Assembly: GCA_029532625.1 (NCBI GenBank)
Contig: JARFXM010000004.1
Location: 1,612,001 to 1,676,000, forward strand
Source: Lomentospora prolificans
Taxonomy: Eukaryota > Ascomycota > Sordariomycetes > Microascales > Microascaceae
Reading direction: 5' to 3'
DNA length: 64,000 nt
Shown here piece by piece: positions 10,687 through 22,431 of this stretch. The notes beneath the pieces are model-generated. The model was not told where the DNA came from and did no database searches. It saw only the letters and a list, made by a program, of their open reading frames with translations. Numbering within the stretch: position 1 is the stretch's first letter; every line of letters begins with the position of its first letter. A program made the translations under genes and the position numbers.

Positions 10687-10899
10687 ATCTGACGGGAGAT
10701 GATGATTGTGTGTGCGAAGTGATGTCTGAGATGTAAGTGACTTCAGAAAAATAAAGACGGGAGTTTGTGAAAACATGCTCAAAAAATTAGCCAAAAAATT
10801 CCTTCGGGACCGCCAAATTCTAAAAATCATCACTTCGATATAGGAAAAACTCGAAACCAAGTATATCAAACTTTTTTTTCTCCTGCCCACTCACTTCCC

Positions 10900-13800
10900 T
10901 TACATGCTGGCTAACTCCTGGTCAATCTGCTTGTCCATGAATGTCCTCCTCTCGCCAACGAGCTCAGTCTGAAGTCTCTGCTCCACGAGGGCGCGGACCT
11001 GCTTCTTCGTCACCGTATCGAGATCCACCTCGCGTAGGACACTCTGTATAGCTTCGATCACCATGGAATCATCAGGGCCAACATGCCCACGCTGGAAATC
11101 AAAAGAGGTGGTCGAGCGCATAGCATCGGTGCCGGCCAGAGGGGTACGCGTACCACCCGAGTAGCCGAGCGCCGTGGAGGCGCGGTTCATGCCTACGCCG
11201 AGGGCAGGTGAGAGGTTGCTTGCGCCCCGAAGGTTGGCAACGCTGGAGCGAACGTCCTGGTAAGGAGACGTACGGCGTTGAATGTCACCGCCGAACGAGG
11301 CCATAGACTGGCGGTTGAGGGCGCTGTCACCATAGGGGAAGCTGGACTGTCGCTGCATACTGCCTAGGTTGGTGGGCGAAGGAGGCATGAAGGGCGGACG
11401 CCCGGCCATGCCACCGTGGAGGGAGCCCTGCGGGACCGAAGAGTAGACGCTCCTGACCTCATCCATCTCGTACTGGTCTTCACCAAGGTATTCGCGCTCG
11501 GCAGGACCACCGCGACGGCCGGGCAGATTGTTGGCGAAGGCGTAGTCGTCCCAGCGCTGGAGAGGAATGCTGCGCGGGTCAAAGCCGACTTCATCCACAG
11601 CAACAATCTTCTTGTCACCCTTCTCACCGACAACGATACGGGTGTTACCCCAAGAGAAGTTGTCCTGGTTCCAGAAGGAGTAGATGGGTAAGATAAACGA
11701 GTAGATGGGGAAGGCGAGGATGTAGATGATCATCCAACCAATGTGCTGCCACTGTCGCTTGAGAATGAAGATCAAAGCTTGAAGACCGTAGACGGCCGCC
11801 AACATGACAATCGAGAAGAGCGGGAACTGGCCAGTGCCGGACGCAACACTGTAGATGAGCCAGCCCAAGTAAACGCACGTAGCGGGGAGAATGATGGTGG
11901 AGCAGAGATCAAGGAAGACGATGAATCGCATCGAGAAGCAACAGAACCCACACATCTCCTCAAGACGGAGCAGCTCGACAAGATTGTGGATAGTCGAGTT
12001 GATCCAGCGACGACGCTGGGAGAGAAGGACGCTCCACGATTCAGGGGCGGCGGTTTGACAGTAAGCATCAGGAATAAACTTATACGACATGTAGGGGAAG
12101 TACTTGGTCATGAGGGTCGTGAGGTAACGATCTTCACCAAGAGACAGAAGATTCTTCTTATGTAGGGTATCAACGTCGCAGACGGCATAGTCCTTGATAA
12201 CGTCGTCGGAGATGATGAGAGGCTTGCCCTTATCAGCGGTACGGAGACGATACATCGAGAAACTGGGAATTGCGTTAGCGGTCACCTACACACACACATA
12301 CAAGTAAATGGGGAAAAAAAAAAAAAGCCACGTACCACCCAGGCAAACAAGTAACACTGCCAAAGAGAGACTCGAAAGCCTTGGCCAAGTGGTGAGAAAT
12401 AAAGTACTCGTAAACCTGGATCATGGTCCACCAAGACTTCTCGTCGTTCTGCAAGCCAGTTTCACCACAGATACCGGCAATCTTTGCGTCGTTGGCACAG
12501 GCGGCGACAAGGCGGTTGAGCGAATCTTCACGAACGGCGGTATCGGCGTCCACCATGAGGAGATATTCGTAGAGTTCAGGATCTACGCCAATGACGTTGT
12601 TGACCTGATGGAACATCTCCAACTCGAGGGGATTCATGGGAGAGCGGTGGTGAACACGGTTGAGGAAGCTCATGAGAAGGATCTGAGAGTCACGCTTGCC
12701 ACGATTACCAGGCTTGGCACTCGCCTGTTCAGACTCCTTGCCAACCTTGACGATAACAAGGTAGGGGACAACGTTGCCCTCAAATTCATAAAGGCCAGAG
12801 TAGACCTTGCCATAGTTGAGCTGCTCGGAACCAGCGCCGATAGACTTGAAAGGAAGCGCAGGGGGGTCAATCTTGGGGTCAACACCCAGGATATCGAGAA
12901 CGATCTTAGGAGTGGGCCTGTCGTTTCCTTGACCGACGATGATACCGTCACAAATGACGCAGATGAGCTTCCTCTTGTTATCGTACTGCAAGGCAGTGAG
13001 TGAGTCAATCGCCTTGCGCAGAGAATCCTCACCCTCAGTGTAGGCGGGAACCTGGCAAATAACAAATTTCTCCTGGGGGGAGGGGCGCCTCTTCGAGCCG
13101 AATTGCAGGGCAGCCAAGAACTTAACGAGAATGACGGCGCAGATGATGATGGTGAAGGCCATGAGAAGGTAGTTGTTAACCTCGCACCTGGGGGTGAGAC
13201 GGAAATCGGGAATACCCTGGTAGAAGTGGTTCTTGATACAGCTGATGCTGTTCGTAACCGCTGTCTCAGAATCGGTGCCCTTGACCTTCTCTGTAAGATC
13301 ATTCCAGAGGTCGGTGATGTCCTCGCCAGGGTTCGATTCGACAACGTCGGTAACATCCGAGTCAAGGAACTTGTAAAGCTGGTTGCCGTCCATGGTATCA
13401 AGAGTGTAAAAGTAGTTGGTCATGTCATAGATTTTACCCTCGTAAGTGAACCACTTGTGTTGATTGTTGCGACCGTCATCTCTCACCTCCTTAGGATCCC
13501 AAACAAGGTCACCCTTGTAGAACTCGTTGATCTTGGGAAGAAACTGGGCAGTGTACCAGTCCTCCTTGGCGAGCTCCGAGGTGATGTACGCCGTGTGCTT
13601 GCCCGACTTGTGGATAGCATCGGGATACTCCGGGGTCTGGGTTTCGTTGGTAAGAAGCTCGAGCCTCTCACCGATACCAAGTCCACGGCAGCTGATTGTC
13701 AGGGGAATGGGGAAATACTCCGTAAGGTCCATACCAGCGAAAGGCTCCATACGGTCAGCTGTAGTCTTGATGGGGATGTCACTGTGTTGCTGCCTCCAGA

Positions 13801-16379
13801 ATTTGGAGATGTCGTAGACCTTTCCGTGAATACTAACGTAGAAATCGTCTGCTCCCTGATGGCCCGCAACTTCGTCTCTATCCCATGCCTTGTCTTTATT
13901 GGGGCAGAGAACTTTACCGAAACCGATGATCCAGAAGACGACACAAGCATTGATCAGGAAGATGAGGAACACGAGAACAATCTTTTCACGCCAGGCCATG
14001 CGGACGTCAGGACGTCTCATCCGGCCGACATAACGAAGCAACGGCGAGGGGATCCAGAAGGTGAGAGCCCACACGAACCCGACCCAGACACGACGACCAA
14101 AGGTCTGCTGCTTAGTTTCGATCGTCTTGCCGTTCGCAAGCTCAGGGTCAATATTTCCGATGAACTCGCCATCATTATTGTAGTATACTTGGCCCTTATA
14201 GGTGTCACCCTTGGTGCCAAGACCGTAGTCACCAACGCTGACGTTTTTAAGGGGAGTTGGAGAGATGGAAGGCGCACGGTTATTCTGGCTAAGGGTAACC
14301 TGGCTCATGTTGCCCTGGCTAAAGGCTCGCTGGTGTCCTACCAACTGGTCCCGGCTACCGTTCATGGAGCTATCCAAGCCAGCGGGGAAATAGCCGCTAC
14401 CGGCTGCGGAGTAGCTCGTCTCAAAGGGGTTGGAAGGCATGGCGCTCGGCATAGGCATGGGCATAGCGCCACCCATTGGTTTTAGATCAAGCATACTCTC
14501 AGCTTCCCACCAAGCGTTCTCGCGCATCCACACTCGTTCCTTTCCAATAACGACCTCGCCGTTGCTCCAACCACGCTCGAGAATCCATGTCTCGATGCCT
14601 TCACGACCGTCCTTGCAGCCAAGGACGGAAAAGCGCTGGACAAACTCTTCGATATCGAAGTCTGCAGTGAAATCGAGATGTCGGTTTCGGCGGTTGGCCC
14701 ATTCGGGGAGACGCCATGCACGAAGCTGGCGCGAGACAGTACCTGCGGACCACGCAGAAGTGATGGATGGCAGAGCCGCAAGGCTAGAAGGTGAATCATC
14801 TGTGGGGTGAACGGAGAGGTGGAACCAGGCCCGGCTAGCAGCTAGAAGCGAGGCCAAATCGATCCTCCCGGCACGGCCAAGGTTGATCCCTTCACCGGCA
14901 ACGGGGAAGAGAAGTTTCTTGAGGAAACCATCATCGTCGGCAGCGTGGGCCACCTTTTCGAGAATGATTTCACGCTTCTCAAGCTCATGCTGGCGGTCCC
15001 GGCCGACAGGGCCAGTCATGATTCCCAAATCAGGGCCAGCCTCGGTCACAGCGTTCTGCATTTCTCGGATGACCGAGGACCCAGCACCAGAAACCTCAAC
15101 GCCGTCTTGAATCATCTCCTGGTTGATTCCCTGGCTATCGTCAAAAATGCTCCTCATGGCGATAGCCTTGCCAAGAGTGGGGTCAGGCACATCCATGACG
15201 GTGATACAGACAGTGTCGCCACTATCACCAGCGATGGCGGGAGAGGCAATGCGCCCGTCTACAGAACCGGCACCGTCCCGGATGGCGGACATCTGCGCAG
15301 CAATAGCGTCATTGGCCTTGATAATAACCCAGTCGACGAGCGACTCATAGAGACCACCAACAAAAGTCTGACGATCTTCGGTCGAGCATTGTCGGGCAAG
15401 CACTTCAGGCTCGACACCAAGGAGCCCGCTAACATCCTCGATGATATCATCCAATTCATCAGAATCCAGACCATAGTCAAGAGTGTTGCCAAGCTTGAGG
15501 AGACCAGCGAGAGTTGAGATGAGGCTACGGTGGGCAGAGCCCTTGATGCCAATCTCCTTGAGAGCAGCGCGGAAGTCCTCTGCAGCAGCGGCGTCGTCGG
15601 CAGTAGCGAGATAGGAAGGAGGCGTGTAGGTTCCGGAGCGGGAGAGAAGGGTGTAATTGGAAGCAGCCTTGAGACCAAGGAATTCGCGCTCGGCTGGAGT
15701 GGAGGCGGAGGTGAGGAGGTAGTAAAACACATCAAAGGCGCGGTAGCCAGCCTCTGCGGGAATGTTGAGCAAACCGCTGGATGTGTCAATGCCACCCTGG
15801 GAAAGGGCGATAGTCGCGGCAGAGAGAGTGCCGGTGAGATTAAGGGTAAGAGAAACTCCCAACGCGACCTGACGAGGCATGGAGGGGTTATGGGGAGTGA
15901 CACAACGAAGGAAGGGCTGGATGGCGTCCAGAGCTGTGAAGAGGGTCACGGGAATAGAGATCGGCAGAGACTGGAGGAAAGGCGACAGGAGAGAGGGAGA
16001 GGACGTATGAAGAGACCTGGAGATACATATTAGAATCGCACAAGAGATTGTCGCAGGCATCGCTGGTAGTGGGAACTTACCCGAGGATGATGCATCCGTC
16101 CTCAGCACGGCGTCTCGCGTGTTCCCAGGCGCGAGCAGCGAGGTTTCGGTCAACTGTGCCTCCACCCTTTCCGTCAGGTCCCGCTTGGGCGGCGGTGAGC
16201 CATGTGTTGACGACTACACTAGAGCCGGCATCGAGTCCGTACGGCTGAGATGAGAGGTAACTGTTGTGGATGGCATTTAGGAGAGTCGTGGTCGACACTT
16301 GGGAGGACTGCTGACCGACTCCACGAGTACCTGGGGACTCGGACGCGAGCGAATACATAGACATTCGTGAACCCGCCAT
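10900..16379 (-). CDS. csmB: Class VII chitin synthase with degenerate myosin-like head
   Basis: Predicted 1780-residue plasma-membrane processive glycosyltransferase making chitin from UDP-GlcNAc. Three exons on the minus strand: 16379-16081, 16016-12336, 12262-10900. Order of domains: short myosin-like head (about residues 1-600), two membrane segments near 740-800, cytochrome-b5-like fold near 820, further membrane segment near 1060, chitin synthase catalytic domain with EDRYLTT and the hallmark QRRRW (1409-1413), three or more C-terminal membrane helices, and a DEK-C domain ending at the stop. At the position where the class V partner has its P-loop this protein reads GCIILGSLHTS, so ATP binding by the head is not expected, as is typical of class VII. 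The start is the ATG giving MAGSRMSMYS; Met6 is an alternative. It lies head-to-head with the class V gene. Confidence 0.94.
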
Positions 16380-17708
16380 GGCTGGCTGCAAATCTAGGTC
16401 GTGATGTCCGCGATGGACAGACACGCCGGCACTTGGTGAATTCGAATAGAGCAAGTTCAGAGGAAGCGAAGACTACGGTGGTGGGATTCGAGGGGGTTCT
16501 CGCGAAGATGTCTCGGGCAACGCTGAAATCGAAATATTACCGTTCCTATTAGTTCATTCGATGGTACGGTCCCGAATAAGACGGGTCGGAGAGTTGCAAG
16601 CGGCGAGCAATCGAGGAATCCCTGAACGTCGAGGGAGGTCAACGACCATCAGGAGGAAGCGCCAGAATGATGACCAGAGTCACTGGCAACACGCTTGGGC
16701 AAACGGTACGTCCGCGTTCGAAGCAACAAAGGTCGAGTAAGTGAGAGAAGAGGAAAAAGAGTATTAAACAAGATTACGAACGAATGAATACTAGAAAGCC
16801 ATCCAAAGCGAATGAGGACGGTACAAGCGTAGCGAGAAACGTGCGTCTCAGAGACTGAAGAGGACGAAGCGATGGAAAGAACTTGGGGGGTAATAGGAAT
16901 CAGGAGCAACAGCAGGCGTGGGAGCATTGGTTCGCCTCCAGCTGGTGGTCCCTGTGTTGGCGCACAACCCGGGCAGCACTGGGCAGTGTACCGCGGAGTA
17001 CCTGTGCAAACGATGGTGCAGCACTGCAGTACCTGGAGACCACTAGGAAATACGGAGGGTCTGCACAGTACAGCCAGCAAATCAGTGGTATTTGATGGAG
17101 ATTGATGCTCAAGTTTACGGAGATCCCCTTGCCTGGACTAGTTTAACAGCATTGAAGTACCTTGGCCTACCGGTCGAGTATTGAGATGATATTCCACGGG
17201 CGACCAGTATAGATTGTAATGGATCACTAGTAGCTTCGGCTTGACCTCCAGATCTCTCCCATGACAGGCCGCTCCAGGGCTTTCCTGACTCAGCTATCCG
17301 TGGGATTCCCTCCATATCGTTCTGCTTAGAAATTTCTAAGGACACTGTGCTGAGGCAACCCTCCAAGCAGGAAAAGTTCTTGGAATTCATGCCTGTACCT
17401 GTGCCACGATGCTAGCAAGAGCAAGAAGACATGACCGGAAAACGCGACTTGGAAAATACATGGCACGTTGTCCATGAAGGCTCAGACCAGGGACCCCAGG
17501 AGCAGCCCAACTCTCTCCACCTAATGCGCTAAGAACCAATAAGGTCCAATGAATATGCATGATTCTGTTGATTTCGTGTTGGAACGGCGCCTTCCCTGTC
17601 GTGGACTAACTCACCACTGGGGTATTTTTAGTTTGGTGGAGTGCAAATAATAGGGGCAAGCCACCCAGGTACGAGATATTTCATCTCGTGTCTGCACACG
17701 GTACAACC

Positions 17709-17719
17709 AAAAAAAAAAA
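17709..17719. repeat. Poly-A tract (11)
   Basis: Homopolymer in the chitin synthase intergenic region. Confidence 0.8.
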
Positions 17720-17980
17720 GGCTGTGCCACGGTGATCAGTGGGCTCCGTAACTTAAACGGATACCCCAAAAATCGTCTTATCCAATTGATTTCTCTCATT
17801 ACGGGTCGTCCCTCCTGCTCGAAACGTGGGATGAGAGGGCCTGGCCACACTGGAAAATTCGTAATACTGTGGTACATGCTGTCGTCGCTGCATGTGAGAT
17901 TTTTCAGCAGCATCCTCCTCCTCCATACGGAGTATGTCAGGCACACGCGACTGGAGAGCCCGTATTGACAAGGCGGGGGA

Positions 17981-18012
17981 TTTTTTTTTTTGGCAGTTTT
18001 TTTTTTTTTTTT
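17981..18012. repeat. Double poly-T tract (11 + 16)
   Basis: T11 at 17981-17991 and T16 at 17997-18012 separated by GGCAG. Poly-dA:dT tracts of this size exclude nucleosomes and often mark promoters in fungi. Confidence 0.85.
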
Positions 18013-21000
18013 GTTGTGCAGACCAGCATCTCGCGAGAGTAGTATGAGGAGGCTCAAATGCTGACAGAGTTGAACCCATCACCTAAGACGCCACGAATCA
18101 TCTTCAACAGCAACTGATTATGGCTCAGCAGGTGGCACACACTCGGCGTCTCTCCGCCTCCTCTTTCAGCCTGTTTGTCAACCAGAAACAACACCGTGTT
18201 GCAGAGGCGGTTGCTGTGATACCCCCCGCCATGACTGCATGTACTTTACGGTCTCTGGGGTGAAAAGTTGTATCCTGAAGATAATATCAAGCCATAGCAA
18301 ACTTGATGATAGAGAGGAATATCGTAAACGTAGCTTGGCATAGATTGATGGTAAAGATCATCCTCGACTCGTCAAGGCGGATGGAAATGAGGGTTATGTG
18401 AAGGCACCTCCAGTAGAGTCGCAGCCAGCTGGTTTATTTACTTCGTATTATTGTTTAACACCAGTCACCAGTCCCGCGCATCCCACCCACTTGGAATGAT
18501 CTCATCCAATGACCTGCTCTCTACCATAGTGGTGGGCACTATCTTCTCGCCGTACAAATCTGGGCCCGACCATTCGTTCCAGGCAAAACAATGGTGAATG
18601 TATATGCATGTGCAGTCAGGTGTACCCACAGGGCATCGTATTTTTTTTTTCTCTTCCTCTCTGTGGATGCAGGATTTTGCCCCAGATGATCTCGCCGATG
18701 TCCGTAAGGTTGCTCCACTGCTCCACCATCAGAGTCAGATCGTGCGGCGGAGGACGGGAGGTGCCTGGGGACAATGGCTAACTCTTGGGCCCATCATCAC
18801 AACTTCGGTCTCGGGAGTCCGACGAGCAGAATGAGTCCAGCCCCATTCATAATTGCTTTTGATATCTCAGTTCCTCTTTGACCTGCCTTGGCTCTTTGAA
18901 GGTGAACAGGCCTTTGACACAGACCACGGAGGAGAATTTGGTTCATGGAAAATCCGGACCATAGTTTTAATGGTCGGAAATCATGGAAACGGCGCGAGTC
19001 TTCATGTTCATGTTCATGCTCGTTCCAAGCTGGACCCGCTTCGTCCCCTTTTCCGTGCCTGCGCTGCCTTGGTTTCGCTTCCCGTATGGTCGCATCAGAC
19101 GGAATTTTCCCCGTCAAGGTACTATTGCTCTCAAAATTATTGGCAGTGACACCAAGGGAGATAAAGTTGACCGATAATGATCTCGGCATTATTTTTCGCC
19201 CAGCCAACCTGACTCTCGACTCACTCTGATAGTATTTTCCTTGGGTCTTGTGTGACCGGGACTGTACTCAGTAGATGAGGTGGTTTTATTCACCTCGACG
19301 TTCCCTGTCGATTATTACCTGCAAGAGTTTCGGGTGCCTACGGATATTACACATTACCGACTGGTTTACTTGCTTCCTTGTTGTTCGAGCTGCCACCATT
19401 AACCAAGCGTTTGGGAGATCGGCGCCATGTTATCCGTAGTTTCGTGGTGTCCTTTGGGAAGAAGGAGGCAACAGAAAATGGCGTCGAAATGAGAAGGGGA
19501 GCGCGACGGAGATGAAGGTCGGCGTGGCCCGGCAGGGGCAAGATGGATCACTGGTGCTGGCCCCCGTAGGGGCTAGGGTGCCTGGCGATCTTCGCAGGAG
19601 GCGCTGAATCTGGCGCGCTGACGCTGGTGTTGGCGCTGATTTATGATTTAGGTGGGCGGGTACCTTGGTACCTCGGTACTCTATCTTCCTCCTTCCCGCC
19701 ACTTGGCGAGATCAGACGCGATGGTGTGAACCCCGACCGAACCCCTGAAAGCCTTGGGAGGCGATGAGAACTTATACACAGCGCGGCGAGAGAGGTGGAA
19801 GAGAAGACAAAAAAGTTGTACCCGTATGTTGCATTTTCTGTCAGGATTCTCCAGCCATTCCGTCGCATTCCAACATTCCTACTTCGAGCACTCCGAGAAT
19901 AGCAGCCAGGGCATCCACTGGGCTTTACGACCGTATTCAGGACATTAAGCTTGAACACGAGCGATGGGTGGCGACGACATTGCCCTGATTGACAAGCGAT
20001 CGGCCCTCTCGTAATACGGCGCTTCCCGATTGATTGATTTAGTCCATCGTCGTATTTTTTTTTCTTCTTTTTCTTTTTTAGACACCAGACCAGACCGTCC
20101 CGGCTCCAATGCCGGATTGTAGGAACGTTTCTGCTCGTATCAAATGGAAGCTGGCCCTCATCTCCATCGAAGCTCCTCTTCCCAATCGGAAGTACACAGT
20201 GTGATAAACGATGCACTACTTGTAACCCATCACAACCTGTAACTCCACTCCGGGACTTCATCAATTTCCACATTAGTGCTCCGTTTCGTCGGGAGCTAAT
20301 AACGCACCATCCCCCCCGATCCCAGCCGACTCGAGATCCTGCGTTTTGTGCAAAACCTTGACGAGAACCACCGATTGTGGCCGCGGTGGCAGATTCTGTT
20401 ACATGACAGCGCTGATGGCTAGCTCAAGGTGATGGCGCTCTAACTCCGATCCGCGCCATCTCCCTCCCGCGTGCGTTTTGGATTTGTAGAATCTGGTAGC
20501 CGGCAGGCTACTTCTGAGACGAAGAGGCGAACCAGGAGTTGGCGATGTTCCAGCTTCCACGGCCCGTACGAGCCTGAGAGAAGCATTGGAAATCGAAACG
20601 GATGCACCTCCTAGGCCGATCGTGGCTTTCCTGCTTTCGATCCCTTGAAGCTTGTTTCGGCGATCATAGATGCTCAACCCAGGAATTTCGTCACTATCCA
20701 ATCTTAGCGCTTGTGCGTTGCTAGAGTGTTGCTAGAGATATAAAGAGAGACTTCTTTGAGCTTTGAAACGCTTGGGCTTGCAAAGCATCCCTTGGATCTG
20801 AAGAATGGATTTGTCTCAGCTCCAGCGGACGATTTAGACTTCACCACGTATCAGAGAAGATGTCCGGAGAGGCCACTACCTTCTACGATAGAGAACGCAG
20901 TGTCTAAAGTCCTGCCCTGGAGCCACAGGACGAATTATTTGAATGTACAAGTAGAGACATCGATTCACAGGACACAATCAAGAGATTGTCACCTCACAAG

Positions 21001-22431
21001 ACGACGGCTCTCTCGGCGGTCCGTCTGGGAGCCCGTCGCATGACGGTACGGACATTGCGAATGTTGCCAAGCAGCTCACGTATTATTGAGGGTCATTTCC
21101 GAGTAGCTCAGCACACATTTCAGGTACCTCGAGCCTCCATATCTCTGGCACGAAACACTCTTGTATCTTTAGCGCACTGCAGGATCTGATGATCCCAGCT
21201 GAGCCGCCCAGTCCACTCTCCGTTCCTAGAATTACGGGCGTGCGGGAGTTCTCCGGCCAGCCACAGACGCAAGGACTGTGGTCGTCGAGAGAAGATGAAG
21301 CACCATCAAGCCCTTAGACTAGCGCGAGAGGTCGCTCGAGGACGTGTACAGCTGGCCAATGAATCCGAAGGTGACACACGCCCAAAAGCCCGTGTTGGGA
21401 TCCCGTCCATGGCCAACCAAGTCGTGACAGCGCTCACATTGTGTCTCCGACGGCCGTGGCGCTGCTGACGGCGCTGTGCGTCTTGTGTTACTGTGGACCT
21501 AGCGGCGGAGTTGACGGTAGTTGTCCAACGTTTCTACATCGCCCACCTCATCTAAACATTCGATGGGAGCATGTTGCAATAAGAGTACATCCGGAGGTCA
21601 GCAGGAACTCGAGGTTGGACTGCGCCATGCTATACGGTGCAGACAGGGCATCTGCATGACCATGGAAATGGAAAATGGGCAGCCGGAGAAGGAAAAGAGA
21701 AGAACAAAGAATTTATGGAGAAAATTACACTGAGAGAAGAATAATTTAGGGTGTATCCCCCTATTATGGAAAGGCGTGACCCCTGAACTTCCCGACATTG
21801 AACGTAACTAGCCAATCGTTCTCCAAAACCCGAATTGGTTAGGCCATCGTACCGAGTGTCCACCTCCACCGTTCCCTCGAACCCGCTTTGTGGAAAACTG
21901 TCAACGGTGCTCGCTCAGTCGGTTTTGTACACTGTGGTGGTACCTCCGTCTCTGCGTGCGACCACATCAATCCGCCCTCACCTCTTGCCCACGCCCAGCC
22001 CAGGGAAGGCCCAGCCAACATTCCCATCCCATTTTGTGTTGTGCCTACCATCCTTCCCCAAACAACGCCAAATTCGGCTCTTCCTCATCCTCCTCCCTTC
22101 TCCCAAAGGACGACATTCGTTTTTTGCTTCCATAGTAGTTGATTTTCTCCTTCACCTTCGTTTCGATCCTCCCACCATTTATCGCTAATAAGACTTTGTA
22201 TTTATCAGTACCGAATATCTCATAATTGCTCTTTCGCTACCCCTTTTAAGCGCTCCTCAAGACGCGACGATCTAATTACGACGTTCTTCATCCCAAACTC
22301 CAACGACACGAAAGGAGAGAATCGAAATCATTATTGTTAATTGGTCCTCATCCGCCCGCCGCTACTGAAGAACATCTACGCTTGATTGCCGGCACACCCC
22401 CCGAAGCCTGTCTTCTGGCTTGCCGCCCATC

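Larger units (their letters stand above)
9811..10899. other. Convergent 3' region between the kinase and the class VII chitin synthase
   Basis: About 1.1 kb holding both 3' UTRs. It is AT-rich and full of simple repeats: (TA)n at 10049-10074, (AAT)n at 10504-10528 and A/G-rich AAAAG-type repeats at 10645-10686. No gene is supported. Confidence 0.5.
16380..22431. promoter_or_regulatory. 6-kb shared upstream region of two chitin synthase genes
   Basis: Divergent interval between csmB-like and csmA-like genes, conserved in organisation across moulds. I see no supported gene; the longest open frame (minus, 19641-20273) owes much of its length to a poly-T giving a Lys run. Purine-rich DNA at 16740-16760 and pyrimidine-rich DNA at 22070-22170 look like the CT-rich leaders of the two genes on their own strands. 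It also contains long homopolymers near 17.7 and 18.0 kb and (TTCATG)3 at 19001-19018. Probably two long 5' leaders plus promoters; a non-coding RNA is possible. Confidence 0.5.

Noticed and set aside
19641..20273. 210-codon minus-strand frame between the chitin synthases
   Set aside because: Contains a Lys run from a poly-T tract and no recognisable fold.
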